Of a DNA stretch of 64,000 nt, positions 25,084-35,350 are shown one piece after another. Origin of the DNA: Thermobispora bispora DSM 43833 (GTDB taxonomy: Bacteria; Actinomycetota; Actinomycetes; Streptosporangiales; Streptosporangiaceae); NCBI RefSeq assembly GCF_000092645.1, contig NC_014165.1:4092001-4156000 (forward strand), given 5' to 3'. Every line of letters begins with the position of its first letter. Positions within the stretch are counted from its first letter, which is position 1. The translations under genes and the position numbers were made by a program. The notes beneath the pieces are model-generated. The model saw only the letters and a list, made by a program, of their open reading frames with translations, was not told the origin of the DNA and searched no databases.

Positions 25084-25442
25084 GGGGTGCCGGCGGCCTT
25101 CCCGGCCGGCCCGGCCTGCCGCCGCACCCACTCGGCGTACCGCCCGCTCTCCTGCAGCAGCCCGGTGAGCAGCCAGAGCGCCACCCCGAAGTCGTCCACG
25201 ACCCCGATCCCCACGAGGAAGTCGGGAATGGCGTCGATCGGCGAGATCAGGTAGGCGAGCGCGAGCACCAGCATGGCGAGCCTGCGCTTGCCCATGGCGG
25301 GATACTCGCCGCGCAGCGCGGCGCGGAGCATCCCCGGTAGCGCCTTGATCCGGGTGCCCAGGCTCGGTGAGCCGGGCCGGGACAGCTCACGATACGCGTG
25401 TAAGGCCGCCAGCGCCCTGTTGCGCGCCTTCGCCTTGCTCAT
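25038..25442 (-). CDS. DUF1232 (YkvA-like) small membrane protein
   Basis: A 134-residue protein with the DUF1232 signature LALAYLISPIDAIPDFLVGI followed by GVVDDFGVALWLLTGLLQES. These are short membrane-associated hairpins of unknown function, found widely in bacteria and near transport or stress genes. A basic N-terminal helix of about 40 residues precedes it. I chose the ATG at 25442, directly behind GGGGGAGG; the long upstream extension is arginine/proline-rich. The gene is convergent with the amidohydrolase, and the two coding regions overlap by 46 bp, so their transcripts would be antisense there. Confidence 0.8.
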   Translation of the reverse strand: MSKAKARNRALAALHAYRELSRPGSPSLGTRIKALPGMLRAALRGEYPAMGKRRLAMLVLALAYLISPIDAIPDFLVGIGVVDDFGVALWLLTGLLQESGRYAEWVRRQAGPAGKAAGTPQSVSIRSHARDGSG

Positions 25443-25770
25443 GACCTCCCCCGTTCGTGACGAGCCCGCGCTCTCCGTCAACGTTCGGCGGCCCGTCCGG
25501 GTTCCGCGGGCCGGGACGGCCCGCGGTCTCGCGGGCGCCGGAGGCGTCGGGCGGCCCGCCGCCTGCCCGGCGGCGGGAGCCGGCCGTCCTGGGCCGGCGG
25601 GGCGCCCGCGGCCGGGCCGCCGAGCGCGCGAACCGGACCGGGAGGCGAGGATCGGCCGGGGTGCGGCCCGGCACGGCGCACGGCTCGGGCGGCGGGCGGC
25701 CCGGCACGGCACGCGGTGCGGCCGGGGCGCTCGGCTCCCACCCGGGTGCGGGTGCCCGGTGCCGCCGCGG
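25443..25770. other. Extremely GC-rich intergenic region
   Basis: About 330 bp of near-uniform G and C. GCGGCCCGGCACGGC occurs twice within 40 bp (around 25662-25710). No hairpin with a distinct loop or small gene is supported. Confidence 0.4.
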
Positions 25771-26727
25771 TCAGCGCTCCGGCGCGAGGTCCCGGACGGC
25801 CTGGGCGACCGGCACGTCCGCGCCGAGCAGCGGGGCGAGCACGGGGGTGTCGAGGCCGCTGGCCACGTACTCGCGGATCCTGGCGCGGCAGGTCGCCGGG
25901 TCGCCGTGCACGATGAGGTCGTCGACGACCTCGTCGGGGATCGCCTCGACCGCGCCCCGGCGATCGCCCGCCGCCCAGAGCTCCTGCATGCGGCGGAGCG
26001 CCTCCCCGCGGCCGAGCCACTCGTGGAAGGCGGCGTACACCGGCACGGTGAGGTAACCGGCGAGCAACCGCCGGCCGATCGCGCGGGCCCGCTCCCGGTC
26101 CTCGGTCACCACCACGAAGATCCGGGCGATCAGCTCGGTGTCCGCCCCCACCTCGGCCCGGACCTTCCGTACGTCCTGCGGGGAGAGCATGTTGGTGATC
26201 GCCGCGTCCGCCTCGCGGGCGGCGAGCCGGAGCATCCCGGGCCGGAGCGCGGCCAGCGCGATCTTCGGGGGCACGGCCGGTGGGCGCTCCAGGCGGAAGC
26301 CGTCCACCTCGAAGGTCTCGTACCGCTGGGTGATCTTCTTGCCCGTGAGGGCGTCCCGCAGGAAGCGCAGCGTGTCCCGCACCCGCGCGTACGGCTTGGC
26401 GAACTCGCCGCCGTTCCACCGCTCGACGATCACCTTCGACGAGGTGCCGATGCCGAGCACGAACCGGCCCGGGGCGAGATCGGCGAGGGTGGCCGCGGAC
26501 ATGGCGAGCAGGGCGGGCCCTCGGGTGTACACGGGGACGATCGCGCTCCCGAGCCGGAGCGTGGGCGCCCAGTCGGCGGCGAGAGCCAGCGGGATGAGGC
26601 CGTCGGTGCCGTTGACCTCGGCCGACCACGCGTCGGTGTAGCCGAGCTCGGCGAGCTCGCTGATGACCTGCTTCGACTCGAGCGGGGTCTGGCCGGAGAG
26701 CGGAATCGTCATGCCCCAGCGGTCCAT
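25771..26727 (-). CDS. F420-dependent luciferase-like (LLM) oxidoreductase
   Basis: A 318-residue TIM-barrel enzyme of the bacterial luciferase-like superfamily, in the F420-using group typical of actinobacteria. Motifs include ELGYTDAWSAEVNGTDGL near the start, LRLGSAIVPVYTRGPALLA, LADLAPGRFVLGIGTSS and the C-terminal GDPATCRARIREYVASGLD. Members are oxidoreductases on diverse substrates, often with low specificity annotation. It stands alone on the minus strand between the DUF1232 gene and asd. The ATG at 26727 follows GGAGGTGG with good spacing. Confidence 0.87.
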   Translation of the reverse strand: MDRWGMTIPLSGQTPLESKQVISELAELGYTDAWSAEVNGTDGLIPLALAADWAPTLRLGSAIVPVYTRGPALLAMSAATLADLAPGRFVLGIGTSSKVIVERWNGGEFAKPYARVRDTLRFLRDALTGKKITQRYETFEVDGFRLERPPAVPPKIALAALRPGMLRLAAREADAAITNMLSPQDVRKVRAEVGADTELIARIFVVVTEDRERARAIGRRLLAGYLTVPVYAAFHEWLGRGEALRRMQELWAAGDRRGAVEAIPDEVVDDLIVHGDPATCRARIREYVASGLDTPVLAPLLGADVPVAQAVRDLAPER

Positions 26728-26962
26728 GCACCACCTCCAGAGGGAACCTCGGTCGCACCGACCATACCAACCGGACGGTATGAACTCGAGGCCCGCCTCC
26801 GCCGTGGCGACACCGGGCGTATGGGGCGATCGGCTGGAGCACGCGGACGCCCGGCGGACGCCGTCCGCTCACGCCGGCACGCGGCGGCCCTCTTGGACGG
26901 GGCGCCATGGAGGCGTCACGACGCGACCGCCCGCCTCGCGACCGGCCGCCGAGACAGAACGA
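26728..26962. other. Intergenic region, nothing recognised
   Basis: Sequence between the LLM gene start and the asd terminator. A modestly AT-richer stretch at 26755-26785 probably holds the LLM promoter. No gene is supported. Confidence 0.35.
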
Positions 26963-26993
26963 GAGCCCTGGCCAGGCGAGATGGCCAGGGCTC
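26963..26993 (-). terminator. Rho-independent-type terminator of the ask-asd unit
   Basis: Perfect 12-bp arms (GAGCCCTGGCCA and its complement) enclose a 7-nt loop. On the minus strand the stem is followed by a T-rich TCGTTCTGTC. It lies about 100 bp beyond the asd stop. Confidence 0.75.
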
Positions 26994-27089
26994 ACGGCAC
27001 GTTCGAACGCGCGGCCGGTACCGGGGCTCCCCCGGAGCCCGCGGCCCGTCCTCGGCCGGCCGGCACCGGCGAGGGCGCCCGGGATGGGA

Positions 27090-28153
<1,064 letters not shown>

Positions 28154-28157
<4 letters not shown>

Positions 28158-28675
28158 CGACCGGTACCTCCGTACACGACCGCCTCGACCTGGTCGGCGT
28201 CGAGGTCGAAGGCACGGTGGGCCGCGTTCACGGCGGTGTCCACGTCGTCCTTACGGACGATCACGGAGATCCGGATCTCCGAGGTGGAGATCATCTCGAT
28301 GTTCACCCCGGCGTCGGCGAGCGCGCCGAAGAACTTCGCGGTCACCCCCGGGTGCGACCGCATCCCGGCGCCGATCAGGGAGACCTTGCCGATCTGGTCG
28401 TCGTAGAGCACCTGCTCGAAGCCGACCTGGTCCTGGATCTTCTTGAGCGCCGCCACCGCGGCCTGGGCGTCGCTGGCGGGGAGCGTGAAGGAGATGTCGG
28501 TGCGCCCGGTCGCCGCCGCGGACACGTTCTGCACGATCATGTCGATGTTGATCTCGGCGTCGGCGAGCACCCTGAAGATGGCGGCAGCCTCGCCGACCTT
28601 GTCGGGCACGCCGACCACCGTGATCTTGGCCTCGCTCCGGTCGTGCGCGACACCGGAGATGATGGGCTGCTCCAT
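28154..28675 (-). other. Probable internal start for the aspartokinase beta subunit
   Basis: In corynebacteria the lysC gene makes a full-length alpha and an in-frame beta subunit starting just before the ACT domains. Here an ATG at 28675 ([18 protein letters not shown]) matches that position and is preceded by AGAGGGAAG. It would yield a 173-residue ACT-only protein. Confidence 0.5.
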
Positions 28676-29428
28676 CTCGCTTCCCTCTGTCGTTGGGTCG
28701 GCTACGACCCACGTGCCTTCCCGGTTGCTGAACGAGCTTCTGACGTGAATCGGCAGGTTGAACCTGCGGGCGTACTCCACGCAGCGCAGGTGGAGGATCT
28801 TCGCACCGCAGGCCGCCATCTCCAGGGTCTCCTCGTAGGAGATCCGCGGGATGCGCCGCGCCGTCGGAACGATCCGGGGATCGGCGGTGAAGATGCCGTC
28901 CACGTCGGTGTAGATCTCGCAGAGGTCCGCGCCGAGCGCGGCGGCGAGTGCCACGGCCGTGGTGTCCGAACCGCCCCGGCCGAGCGTGGTCACGTCCTTG
29001 GTGTCCTGCGAGACGCCCTGGAACCCGGCCACGATCGCGATCTGACCGTTGTTGATCGCCTCCCTGATCCGGCCCGGGGTCACGTCGATGATCCGCGCCT
29101 TGCCGTGCGTGGAGTCGGTGATCACGCCGGCCTGGGAGCCGGTGAAGCTGCGCGCCTCGTAGCCGAGGTTGGCGATCGCCATCGCGAGCAGCGCCATCGA
29201 GATCCGCTCACCCGCGGTGAGCAGCATGTCCAGCTCGCGCGCCGGCGGCAGCGGTGAGATCTGCTTCGCCAGGTCCAGCAGCTCGTCCGTGGTGTCCCCC
29301 ATCGCGGAGACGACCACCACGACCTCGTTGCCCGCTTTTTTCGTCGCGACGATCCGCTGGGCGACCCGCTTGATGCAGGCCGCGTCGGCCACTGACGAAC
29401 CACCGTACTTCTGTACAACGAGGGCCAC
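28154..29428 (-). CDS. lysC: Aspartate kinase
   Basis: Aspartokinase phosphorylates aspartate in the first step of lysine, threonine, methionine and diaminopimelate synthesis. It is normally feedback-inhibited. The 424-residue protein starts [15 protein letters not shown], the ATP-binding signature. It continues with the kinase domain ([34 protein letters not shown]) to about residue 245. Two ACT domains follow ([19 protein letters not shown], and [19 protein letters not shown] with [12 protein letters not shown]). The start is a GTG at 29428 behind GGAGAG; an ATG 11 codons upstream is less likely. An internal ATG at 28675 could give a separate regulatory beta subunit. recR and DUF5063 lie upstream. 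Confidence 0.96.
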
Positions 29429-29517
29429 TGGACTCTCCGAACAAATAGGGCGTGGGCTCACAGTTTACTTAGAGCCCCGCAACCTACTCGGTTCCCGACC
29501 ACTATATGGACGCCGAA

Positions 29518-30048
29518 TCACACGACCGTGGGCTCCTCGGCCACGTCGAGGCGCACGTGCGCGACCAGGGCGTGCAACGCCCGCAGCGCCGCGCCCACGT
29601 GATTGCCCCAGGTATTGAAGTAGGAGAACTGCCACCACCACAGGGCCTCGAGCGGCCGGCCCGCGTCGTAGTGGCGCAGGCCGTGCACGAGATCGGCCGC
29701 GACCGCGGTCAGGTCGTCCGACAACCGGTACGGCGTGATCTTCGTGTCCTTGTACGGATCGAAGACCTCGGCGTAGTCGTCGACCTCGCCGAGGCGGGCG
29801 GCGAGCGCGACCCGGAGCGGGTCGATGTCCGGATCCTCGCCGATCGGCGGCTCGATGTTGGTCTCCAGGATCACGTCCTTGACCGCACCGAGCTGGCTGC
29901 CGACGAGGCTGATCTGGGCCACCTCCACCAGCAGCAGCGGGAGGAAGGCGTCTCCGCCCTCACCGTTGGCGAGGCGGGCCAGCCCGTCGAGGTAGTTCCG
30001 CACGTGTCCGGCGACCCGGTCGGCCAAGTCCGTCCAGTCGTCAGACAT
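29518..30048 (-). CDS. DUF5063-family protein downstream of recR
   Basis: A 176-residue acidic, mainly helical protein. It matches my memory of DUF5063, a family nearly always found next to recR in actinobacteria. Distinctive stretches are [39 protein letters not shown] and [20 protein letters not shown]. No function is known and no catalytic motif is visible. The ATG at 30048 overlaps the end of recR by 8 bp, indicating translational coupling. A role with RecR in recombination repair is guessed from context alone. Confidence 0.8.
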   Translation of the reverse strand: MSDDWTDLADRVAGHVRNYLDGLARLANGEGGDAFLPLLLVEVAQISLVGSQLGAVKDVILETNIEPPIGEDPDIDPLRVALAARLGEVDDYAEVFDPYKDTKITPYRLSDDLTAVAADLVHGLRHYDAGRPLEALWWWQFSYFNTWGNHVGAALRALHALVAHVRLDVAEEPTVV

Positions 30049-30640
30049 CCAGCAGCCTCCGTCCTTCGAAAGCGCGGCCCAAGGTGACCTCGTCGGCATA
30101 CTCGAGGTCACCGCCAACCGGCAGACCGCTGGCCAGTCGCGTCACCTTGATCCCGAGGGGCTTGACCAGCCGCGCCAGGTAGGTGGCCGTCGCCTCCCCC
30201 TCGAGGTTCGGGTCGGTCGCGAGGATCAGCTCGTTGACCTGGCCGTCGGCGAGCCGGGCCATCAGCTCGCGGATCCTCAGGTCATCCGGCCCGATGCCGT
30301 CGATCGGGCTGATCGCCCCGCCGAGAACGTGGTAGCGGCCGCGGAACTCCCGGGTCCGTTCGATCGCGACGACGTCCTTCGGTTCCTCGACCACGCAGAT
30401 TACCTGGTCGTCCCGCCGCGGGTCACGGCAGATCAGGCACTCGTCCTCGGTGGCGACGTTCCCGCAGATACGGCAGAAATGGATCTTCTCCTTGACCTCG
30501 AGCAGCGCCTGCGCCAGCCGTTTCACGTCCACCGGATCGGCGCCGAGGATGTGGAAGGCGATGCGCTGCGCGCTCTTCGGCCCGATGCCGGGAAGGCGCC
30601 CCAGCTCGTCGATCAGGTTCTGCAGAACCCCTTCGTACAT
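30041..30640 (-). CDS. recR: Recombination protein RecR
   Basis: RecR acts with RecO (and RecF) to load RecA onto gapped single-stranded DNA. At 199 residues it is full length. An N-terminal helix-hairpin-helix ([20 protein letters not shown]) is followed by a C4 zinc finger with Cys56, Cys59, Cys68 and Cys71 ([17 protein letters not shown]). The Toprim domain ([20 protein letters not shown]) comes next, then the C-terminal Walker-B-like [18 protein letters not shown]. It lies 5 bp after the ybaB gene and overlaps DUF5063, forming the standard ybaB-recR unit. dnaX, usually adjacent, is separated here by a surface-protein module. Confidence 0.97.
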   Translation of the reverse strand: MYEGVLQNLIDELGRLPGIGPKSAQRIAFHILGADPVDVKRLAQALLEVKEKIHFCRICGNVATEDECLICRDPRRDDQVICVVEEPKDVVAIERTREFRGRYHVLGGAISPIDGIGPDDLRIRELMARLADGQVNELILATDPNLEGEATATYLARLVKPLGIKVTRLASGLPVGGDLEYADEVTLGRAFEGRRLLDV

Positions 30641-30645
30641 CGTGG

Positions 30646-30990
30646 CTAGAACCCCGGAGCCTGACCGAGCCCACCGAGCCCCTGCGCGAGCGGGCCGAGC
30701 TTCTCCGCCTGCAGCTCCGCGGCGGCCCGCATCGCGTCCCGTACCGCGGCGAGGACGAGGTCGGCGATCGTCTCCGCGGTCTCCTCGGGGTCGTCCGGGT
30801 CGATCGCGGAGGGACTGATCTCCAGCTCGAGCAGCTCCCCGCTACCGCTCACCGTGGCGACCACGAGGCCGCCTCCGGCGGTCCCCTGGATCTCGGTGTC
30901 GCCGAGCTCCTGCTGCGCGCTGATGAGCTGCTGCTGCATGAGCTGCGCCTGCTCCAGCAGCTGCTGGAGGTTGATGTCCCCTGGGTTCAC
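30646..30990 (-). CDS. YbaB/EbfC-family nucleoid-associated protein
   Basis: A 114-residue DNA-binding dimer of the YbaB/EbfC family. A long N-terminal amphipathic helix rich in Gln and Leu ([20 protein letters not shown]) is followed by the beta-strand core [20 protein letters not shown] and a C-terminal helix [20 protein letters not shown]. These proteins coat the nucleoid and are nearly always encoded between dnaX and recR. The last residues ([17 protein letters not shown]) form a flexible Gly/Pro-rich tail common in actinobacteria. The stop is 5 bp before the recR ATG. Confidence 0.92.
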   Translation of the reverse strand: MNPGDINLQQLLEQAQLMQQQLISAQQELGDTEIQGTAGGGLVVATVSGSGELLELEISPSAIDPDDPEETAETIADLVLAAVRDAMRAAAELQAEKLGPLAQGLGGLGQAPGF

Positions 30991-31439
30991 GATCGCGCTC
31001 CTCAGCGTCCGGCGACATGTGTCGTCGCGTCGAGCCTATGGCCTCCACCGCCGTCCGGTATACACCCCGCCCGATCTTCGGGCCGCGGATCCGGACGGCC
31101 TACCGGCGCGGCCGCACCACGGCGGACCGCCACCCGCGAGCCTCCGGCCGGCGCGCCCGCGCCACCTCCCATGATTCCGGATTACCCGGGCCATCGGCCG
31201 CTCTCTGAATGAACCATACGAATGACCCGCTAATACGGTGATGTCCATAGATTCACTGAAATATTCAGCACATCATTTCTGACCAAAAAATCGCTGATCC
31301 ATTGAAGAACGCTCCGGCATGTCAACCCGGGTATCCGCACGCCGGCGAATACCCTCCGAATCCGATCACGGGCCGGGGAGGCGAACCACGATCGCCCGGA
31401 ACCTCCCGGCCGCGCATTGGACGAGAAAAGGAGGAACAG
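30991..31439. other. Divergent intergenic region with an AT-rich island
   Basis: 450 bp between ybaB and the WxL-like gene. Bases 31205-31310 are clearly AT-rich compared with the rest of the window. They contain CTGAA-ATA-TTCAG (31256-31268), a 5-3-5 inverted repeat. The region probably carries the promoters of both units. No ORF is supported. Confidence 0.45.
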
Positions 31440-31952
31440 ATGCGTCGGCTCACCCTGCTCATCGCCGGAACGGCGTGCGCGGCGGCGTTCCACGTCCAAC
31501 CGGCGAACGCGGAGGACACCGTCGTGACGTTCACCGTGACCGCCGGCCCGCTCTCGGTGACGGTCCCCGCCTCCGCCTCCATCGGCGCCGGTGAGCCCGG
31601 GACCACCATCTCCGGATCGCTCGGCACGATCACGGTCACCGACTCGCGCGGCGCCAACCCGGCGGAGTGGACCGTCACCGTGTCGTCGACCGACTTCACC
31701 GCGGCCGGGGTGCCGGCGATCCCCGCGTCGGCGGCGACCTACACCGCCGGAGCCCCGACGAGCACCGAAGGGGACGGGGTGTTCTCCCCGGGCGCGCCCG
31801 GCCCGCTCGGCACGACGCCCATGGTCGCGTTCACCCACACCGGGGGCACCGGAGGCAACTCCGCGAGCTGGGAACCTGCCCTCTCCGTCAACGTGCCGAA
31901 CACCGCCACGGCGGTCACCTACACGGCCACGGTGACCCACCTGGTGGCATGA
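31440..31952 (+). CDS. Secreted WxL-domain-like surface protein
   Basis: A 170-residue exported protein: a signal peptide (RRLTLLIAGTACAAAFHVQP, cleaved after ANA) and one beta-rich domain. The pattern EWTVTVSSTDFTAAG, then SWEPALSVNVPNTA and the C-terminal TYTATVTHLVA resembles the WxL domain. WxL domains bind peptidoglycan non-covalently in Gram-positive bacteria and are usually encoded beside DUF916 proteins, as here. The ATG at 31440 follows AAAGGAGGA, a very strong ribosome site. The stop overlaps the next start as ATGA. Its role is probably cell-surface structure or adhesion. Confidence 0.75.
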   Translation: MRRLTLLIAGTACAAAFHVQPANAEDTVVTFTVTAGPLSVTVPASASIGAGEPGTTISGSLGTITVTDSRGANPAEWTVTVSSTDFTAAGVPAIPASAATYTAGAPTSTEGDGVFSPGAPGPLGTTPMVAFTHTGGTGGNSASWEPALSVNVPNTATAVTYTATVTHLVA

Positions 31953-32929
31953 TCCGAGCCCTCACGGCGCTGCTGATCGCGCTGCTCCTCGCTCCGGTGA
32001 TGGCCGGGCCCGCGGAGGCCGCGGACGGCCGGGGGCGGTTCGGCATCCGGCTCATGGACGCCCCGGTGAGCCGGCGCAACGACCCGCGGGCGCACTACCA
32101 GATCGTCGACCACCTGCGGCCCGGCGCCACCATCCGCCGGCGCATCCAGGTCTCGAACGACTCGGCCGCGCCGCTCCGGATCGCCATGGGGGTGAGCCCG
32201 GCCGAGATCAGGGAGAACCGGTTCACCGTGACGGACGGCGCCGCCGCGAACGAGCTGCCGGGCTGGATCTCCTTCGACCCCGGCTCCTTCGAGGTGCCGC
32301 CGTACGGCCGGACGGTGGTGCGGGCCACGATCCGGGTGCCGGACAGCGCGCCGGAGGGCGAGCGCTACGGGGTCATCTGGGCGGAGACCGGAGCACCGGC
32401 GAGCGGGGCCCACAACGTGGGGGTGGTGGCACGGGTGGGCATCCGCGTCTACCTCGACATCGGCCCCGGCGGCGAACCGCCGTCGGACTTCCGGATCGAG
32501 CGGCTCATCCCGGCCCGCACCGACGACGGGCGGCCGCAGGTGCTCGCCCTGGTGCGCAACACCGGTGAGCGGGCGCTGGAGATGAGCGGGAGCCTCACCC
32601 TGTCGAACGGCCCGGGCGGGCTGCGCGCCGGGCCCTTCACCGCCGCGCCCGGCACGGCGCTCGCCCCCGGTGACCAGGCTCAGGTGCGCGTCGTGCTCGA
32701 CCGCCGCCTCCCCGCCGGTCCATGGGAGGTACGGCTGGAGCTCGCCAGCGGGCGGATCCGGCGGACCGCCACGGCCACGCTCACCTTCCCGGACGACCCG
32801 GGGAGCATGGGCCGGGCGGTGTCCTTCGAGCGGGGCATGCCGTGGCTCATCCTCGGGGCCCTCGGCCTGCTCATCCTCGGCACCGCCATCTTCATGTTCG
32901 CGATGCGGCAGAAGCGCACCGCCCGGTGA
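31949..32929 (+). CDS. DUF916/WxL-associated membrane-anchored surface protein
   Basis: A 326-residue protein with a signal peptide (RALTALLIALLLAPVMAG), two immunoglobulin-like beta domains, a C-terminal membrane helix (MPWLILGALGLLILGTAIFM) and a short basic tail. The first domain (about 30-180) with YQIVDHLRPGATIRRRIQV, PGWISFDPGSFEVPPYGRT and GERYGVIWAETG resembles the DUF916 WxL peptidoglycan-binding domain. The second (VLALVRNTGERALEMSGSLT) resembles the WxL-associated C-terminal domain. It is translationally coupled to the WxL-like gene. The stop lies 15 bp from the convergent dnaX stop. Confidence 0.75.
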   Translation: MIRALTALLIALLLAPVMAGPAEAADGRGRFGIRLMDAPVSRRNDPRAHYQIVDHLRPGATIRRRIQVSNDSAAPLRIAMGVSPAEIRENRFTVTDGAAANELPGWISFDPGSFEVPPYGRTVVRATIRVPDSAPEGERYGVIWAETGAPASGAHNVGVVARVGIRVYLDIGPGGEPPSDFRIERLIPARTDDGRPQVLALVRNTGERALEMSGSLTLSNGPGGLRAGPFTAAPGTALAPGDQAQVRVVLDRRLPAGPWEVRLELASGRIRRTATATLTFPDDPGSMGRAVSFERGMPWLILGALGLLILGTAIFMFAMRQKRTAR

Positions 32930-32944
32930 CCGCGGGCCGGACGG

Positions 32945-35134
32945 TCAGGCGGAGTGGTCGATCTCCTCGATGACCTGGCCGCCGAGCTCCCGCTGGATCA
33001 GCGCGAGACCGGTGAGCTCGTCCACCTCGGCGTCGGCGTCGTTGACCGGGTCGACGTCGTCGATGTCCGAGCCGCCGGGGCCGGGCGGGCTCTCCGGCCA
33101 CCCCGGCTCCGCGCGCCGGCTCGGTGCGGCCGGCCGCCGGGCGGGTGCGGCGGCGGGCGGTGCCGCCCGGTCGTGGACCGGCTCCGGTTCGCCGGGCTCC
33201 GGAGGCGGCGCGTCCGGCCAGGTCTCATCGGTGACCGGGACCGCGGCCGGGCCGGGCGGCTGCGGCGCCGATGCGGCCGGCGCGGCGGGCGTGGGCGGAG
33301 CGCCGGCGACCGGGGCGGTGGGAGCGGCCGGGGCGGCCGGGGACGCCACCGGGCCGGCGGCCGGTGCCGGGCCCATCGGGGCGCGCCCGGCCGGGCCGCG
33401 CTGCGAGCCGACGACCACCTCGACCCGCCACGCCCCGCCGAACACGTCACCGAACGCGGCCGCGACCACCTCTTCGCGCCGGTTGCGGAGGAAGTTCTGC
33501 ACGTCGCCCGGCCGGTCGAAGCCGATCGTCACGAGGTCGCCCTCGACGCCCAGCGGCCGGGCCTGGTTGAGCATCATCCACGCGACCCGCTGCCGCCGCT
33601 TGACCGCCTCGAGGAGGGCCGGCCACGCCTGCTGCACCTCGGCGAGCGAGCGTCCCCCGGCCGGTGGGGCGGCCGGTGCGGGGGGTGCCGCGGGCGCCGG
33701 CGGTGCCGTACGGCGGGCCGCACCGGGGCGGACCGGGGTCGGCCAATCGTCGGCGCGGCCCCGCTGCGCGGACTGCGCCGCAGCGGGGGACGGCGGTGGC
33801 GGCACCGGGGCCGAGGCCGGCGGCGGTGCGGAAACCTGGGACGCCGGGGCGTGCGACGCCGGCTGTGGTGCGGGGGCCTGGGACGCCGGGGCGTGCGGGG
33901 CGCTCTGCGGTGCGGGGACCTGGGCCGCCGCCGGGGCCGGTGCCGGGCCCGCCGCGGGGGCCGGGTGCCCGCCGGGCGGCATGCCGCGCTCCAGCCGTTC
34001 CAGCCGGGCGAGCAGCCCCGTCTCACCGGGATCCACCGCGGGCAGCAGGACGCGCGCGCACATCAGCTCCAGCTGCAGCCGCGGCGACGTGGCGCCGCGC
34101 ATCTCGGTCAGCCCGGCGTTGAACACCTCCGCGGCCCGGGTCAGCTCCGCCGGGCCCATCGACGCGGCCTGCGCCTTGAGGCGCTCCAGCTCGTCCGCGG
34201 GCCGGTCGAGCAGCCCGCGATCGGCCGCGTCGGGCACGTTGGCGAGGATCACCAGGTCGCGGAACCGCTCCAGCAGGTCCGTGGCGAAGCGGCGGGGGTC
34301 GTGGCCGCCCTCGATCACCCGGTTCACCGTGTCGAACACCCGGGCGCCGTCGCGCTGGGCGAACGCCTCGACGATCTCGTCGAGCAGCCCGCCGTCGGTG
34401 TAGCCGAGCAGGGAGACGGCCCGCTGGTAGGTGATGCCGGACTCATCCGCCCCGGCGAGGAGCTGGTCGAGGATCGAGAGGGTGTCCCGCGCCGATCCGG
34501 CGCCGGCCCGGACCACGAGCGGCAGCGCCGCGGGCTCGTACGGCACCCCCTCCTGCTGGAGGATCTCCTCGATGAGCTGCCGGAGGGTGGCCGGGGGCAT
34601 CAGCCGGAAGGGGTAGTGGTGGGTGCGGGACTTGATCGTCCCGATCACCTTCTCCGGCTCGGTGGTGGCGAAGACGAACTTCAGGTGCGGCGGCGGTTCC
34701 TCGACGAGCTTGAGCAGCGCGTTGAAGCCCTCACGGGTCACCATGTGGGCCTCGTCGATGATGTAGATCTTGAACCGCGCCGACACCGGGGCGAAGAACG
34801 CCCGCTCACGGAGATCGCGCGCGTCGTCCACCCCGCCGTGGGACGCGGCGTCGATCTCGATGACGTCGATGTGGCCGGGCCCGGTGGGGGCGAGCGCCAC
34901 ACAGGACTCGCACTCGCCGCAGGGATCGGGTGTCGGGCCCTTCTCGCAGTTCAGCGACCGGGCGAGGATGCGGGCGCTGGAGGTCTTCCCGCAGCCGCGC
35001 GGGCCGCTGAACAGGTAAGCGTGGTGGATCCGCCCGGTGCGCAGTGCCTGCCGTAACGGCTCGGTGACGTGCTCCTGCCCCTTGACCTCGGCGAACGTGC
35101 CGGGCCTGTACTTGCGGTACAGCGCAAGACTCAT
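32945..35134 (-). CDS. dnaX: DNA polymerase III subunits gamma/tau
   Basis: DnaX forms the clamp-loader core of the replicative polymerase. The 729-residue protein opens with MSLALYRKYRPGTFAEVKGQ. Walker A is SGPRGCGKTSSARIL, the zinc cysteines are in LNCEKGPTPDPCGECESC, and Walker B is IYIIDEAHMVTREGFNALLK. Domain III follows to about residue 390. Then comes a 130-residue Ala/Pro-rich linker with degenerate PAP/SQA repeats and a tau-like region (LAEVQQAWPALLEAVKRRQR). A second Pro/Ala-rich linker leads to an acidic end. No slippery heptamer for a gamma frameshift was seen. The ATG at 35134 replaces an upstream extension that runs into the SRP RNA gene. Confidence 0.96.
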   Translation of the reverse strand: MSLALYRKYRPGTFAEVKGQEHVTEPLRQALRTGRIHHAYLFSGPRGCGKTSSARILARSLNCEKGPTPDPCGECESCVALAPTGPGHIDVIEIDAASHGGVDDARDLRERAFFAPVSARFKIYIIDEAHMVTREGFNALLKLVEEPPPHLKFVFATTEPEKVIGTIKSRTHHYPFRLMPPATLRQLIEEILQQEGVPYEPAALPLVVRAGAGSARDTLSILDQLLAGADESGITYQRAVSLLGYTDGGLLDEIVEAFAQRDGARVFDTVNRVIEGGHDPRRFATDLLERFRDLVILANVPDAADRGLLDRPADELERLKAQAASMGPAELTRAAEVFNAGLTEMRGATSPRLQLELMCARVLLPAVDPGETGLLARLERLERGMPPGGHPAPAAGPAPAPAAAQVPAPQSAPHAPASQAPAPQPASHAPASQVSAPPPASAPVPPPPSPAAAQSAQRGRADDWPTPVRPGAARRTAPPAPAAPPAPAAPPAGGRSLAEVQQAWPALLEAVKRRQRVAWMMLNQARPLGVEGDLVTIGFDRPGDVQNFLRNRREEVVAAAFGDVFGGAWRVEVVVGSQRGPAGRAPMGPAPAAGPVASPAAPAAPTAPVAGAPPTPAAPAASAPQPPGPAAVPVTDETWPDAPPPEPGEPEPVHDRAAPPAAAPARRPAAPSRRAEPGWPESPPGPGGSDIDDVDPVNDADAEVDELTGLALIQRELGGQVIEEIDHSA

Positions 35135-35175
35135 GCCGTCTCCTCGGGGTCGACCCGGCGGGGCGGTCCAGCAAC

Positions 35176-35272
35176 CGAGAGACCCCTCGCGCACCCGCCA
35201 GAGCCCGCTTATCCTTGCTGCCTTCCGGCCCTGGGGAGGTTCGCAGGATGACGCCGCGCGAGGGGTCCACCG
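35176..35272 (-). ncRNA. ffs: Signal recognition particle RNA, small bacterial type
   Basis: The minus strand carries the SRP core CCAGGGCCGGAAGGCAGCAA, the Ffh-binding hairpin with its GGAA tetraloop and symmetric and asymmetric loops. The ends pair over twelve bases (35181-35192 with 35256-35267), and TCATCCTGC pairs with GCGGGC-type strands in the arm. The length of about 95 nt suits the Alu-less bacterial form. It lies directly upstream of dnaX, as in many actinobacteria. The exact ends are estimated. Confidence 0.9.
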
Positions 35273-35350
35273 GACAGTCTAGTCACAACCACGACCGATC
35301 CGGACCGTTAACGGTCACGTCACCGGCGAAAGTCCGCTAAGCTTACCGAC

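Noticed and set aside
32945-35134. Programmed frameshift for a gamma subunit in dnaX
   Set aside because: No A- or T-rich slippery heptamer followed by a hairpin was found in the linker region.
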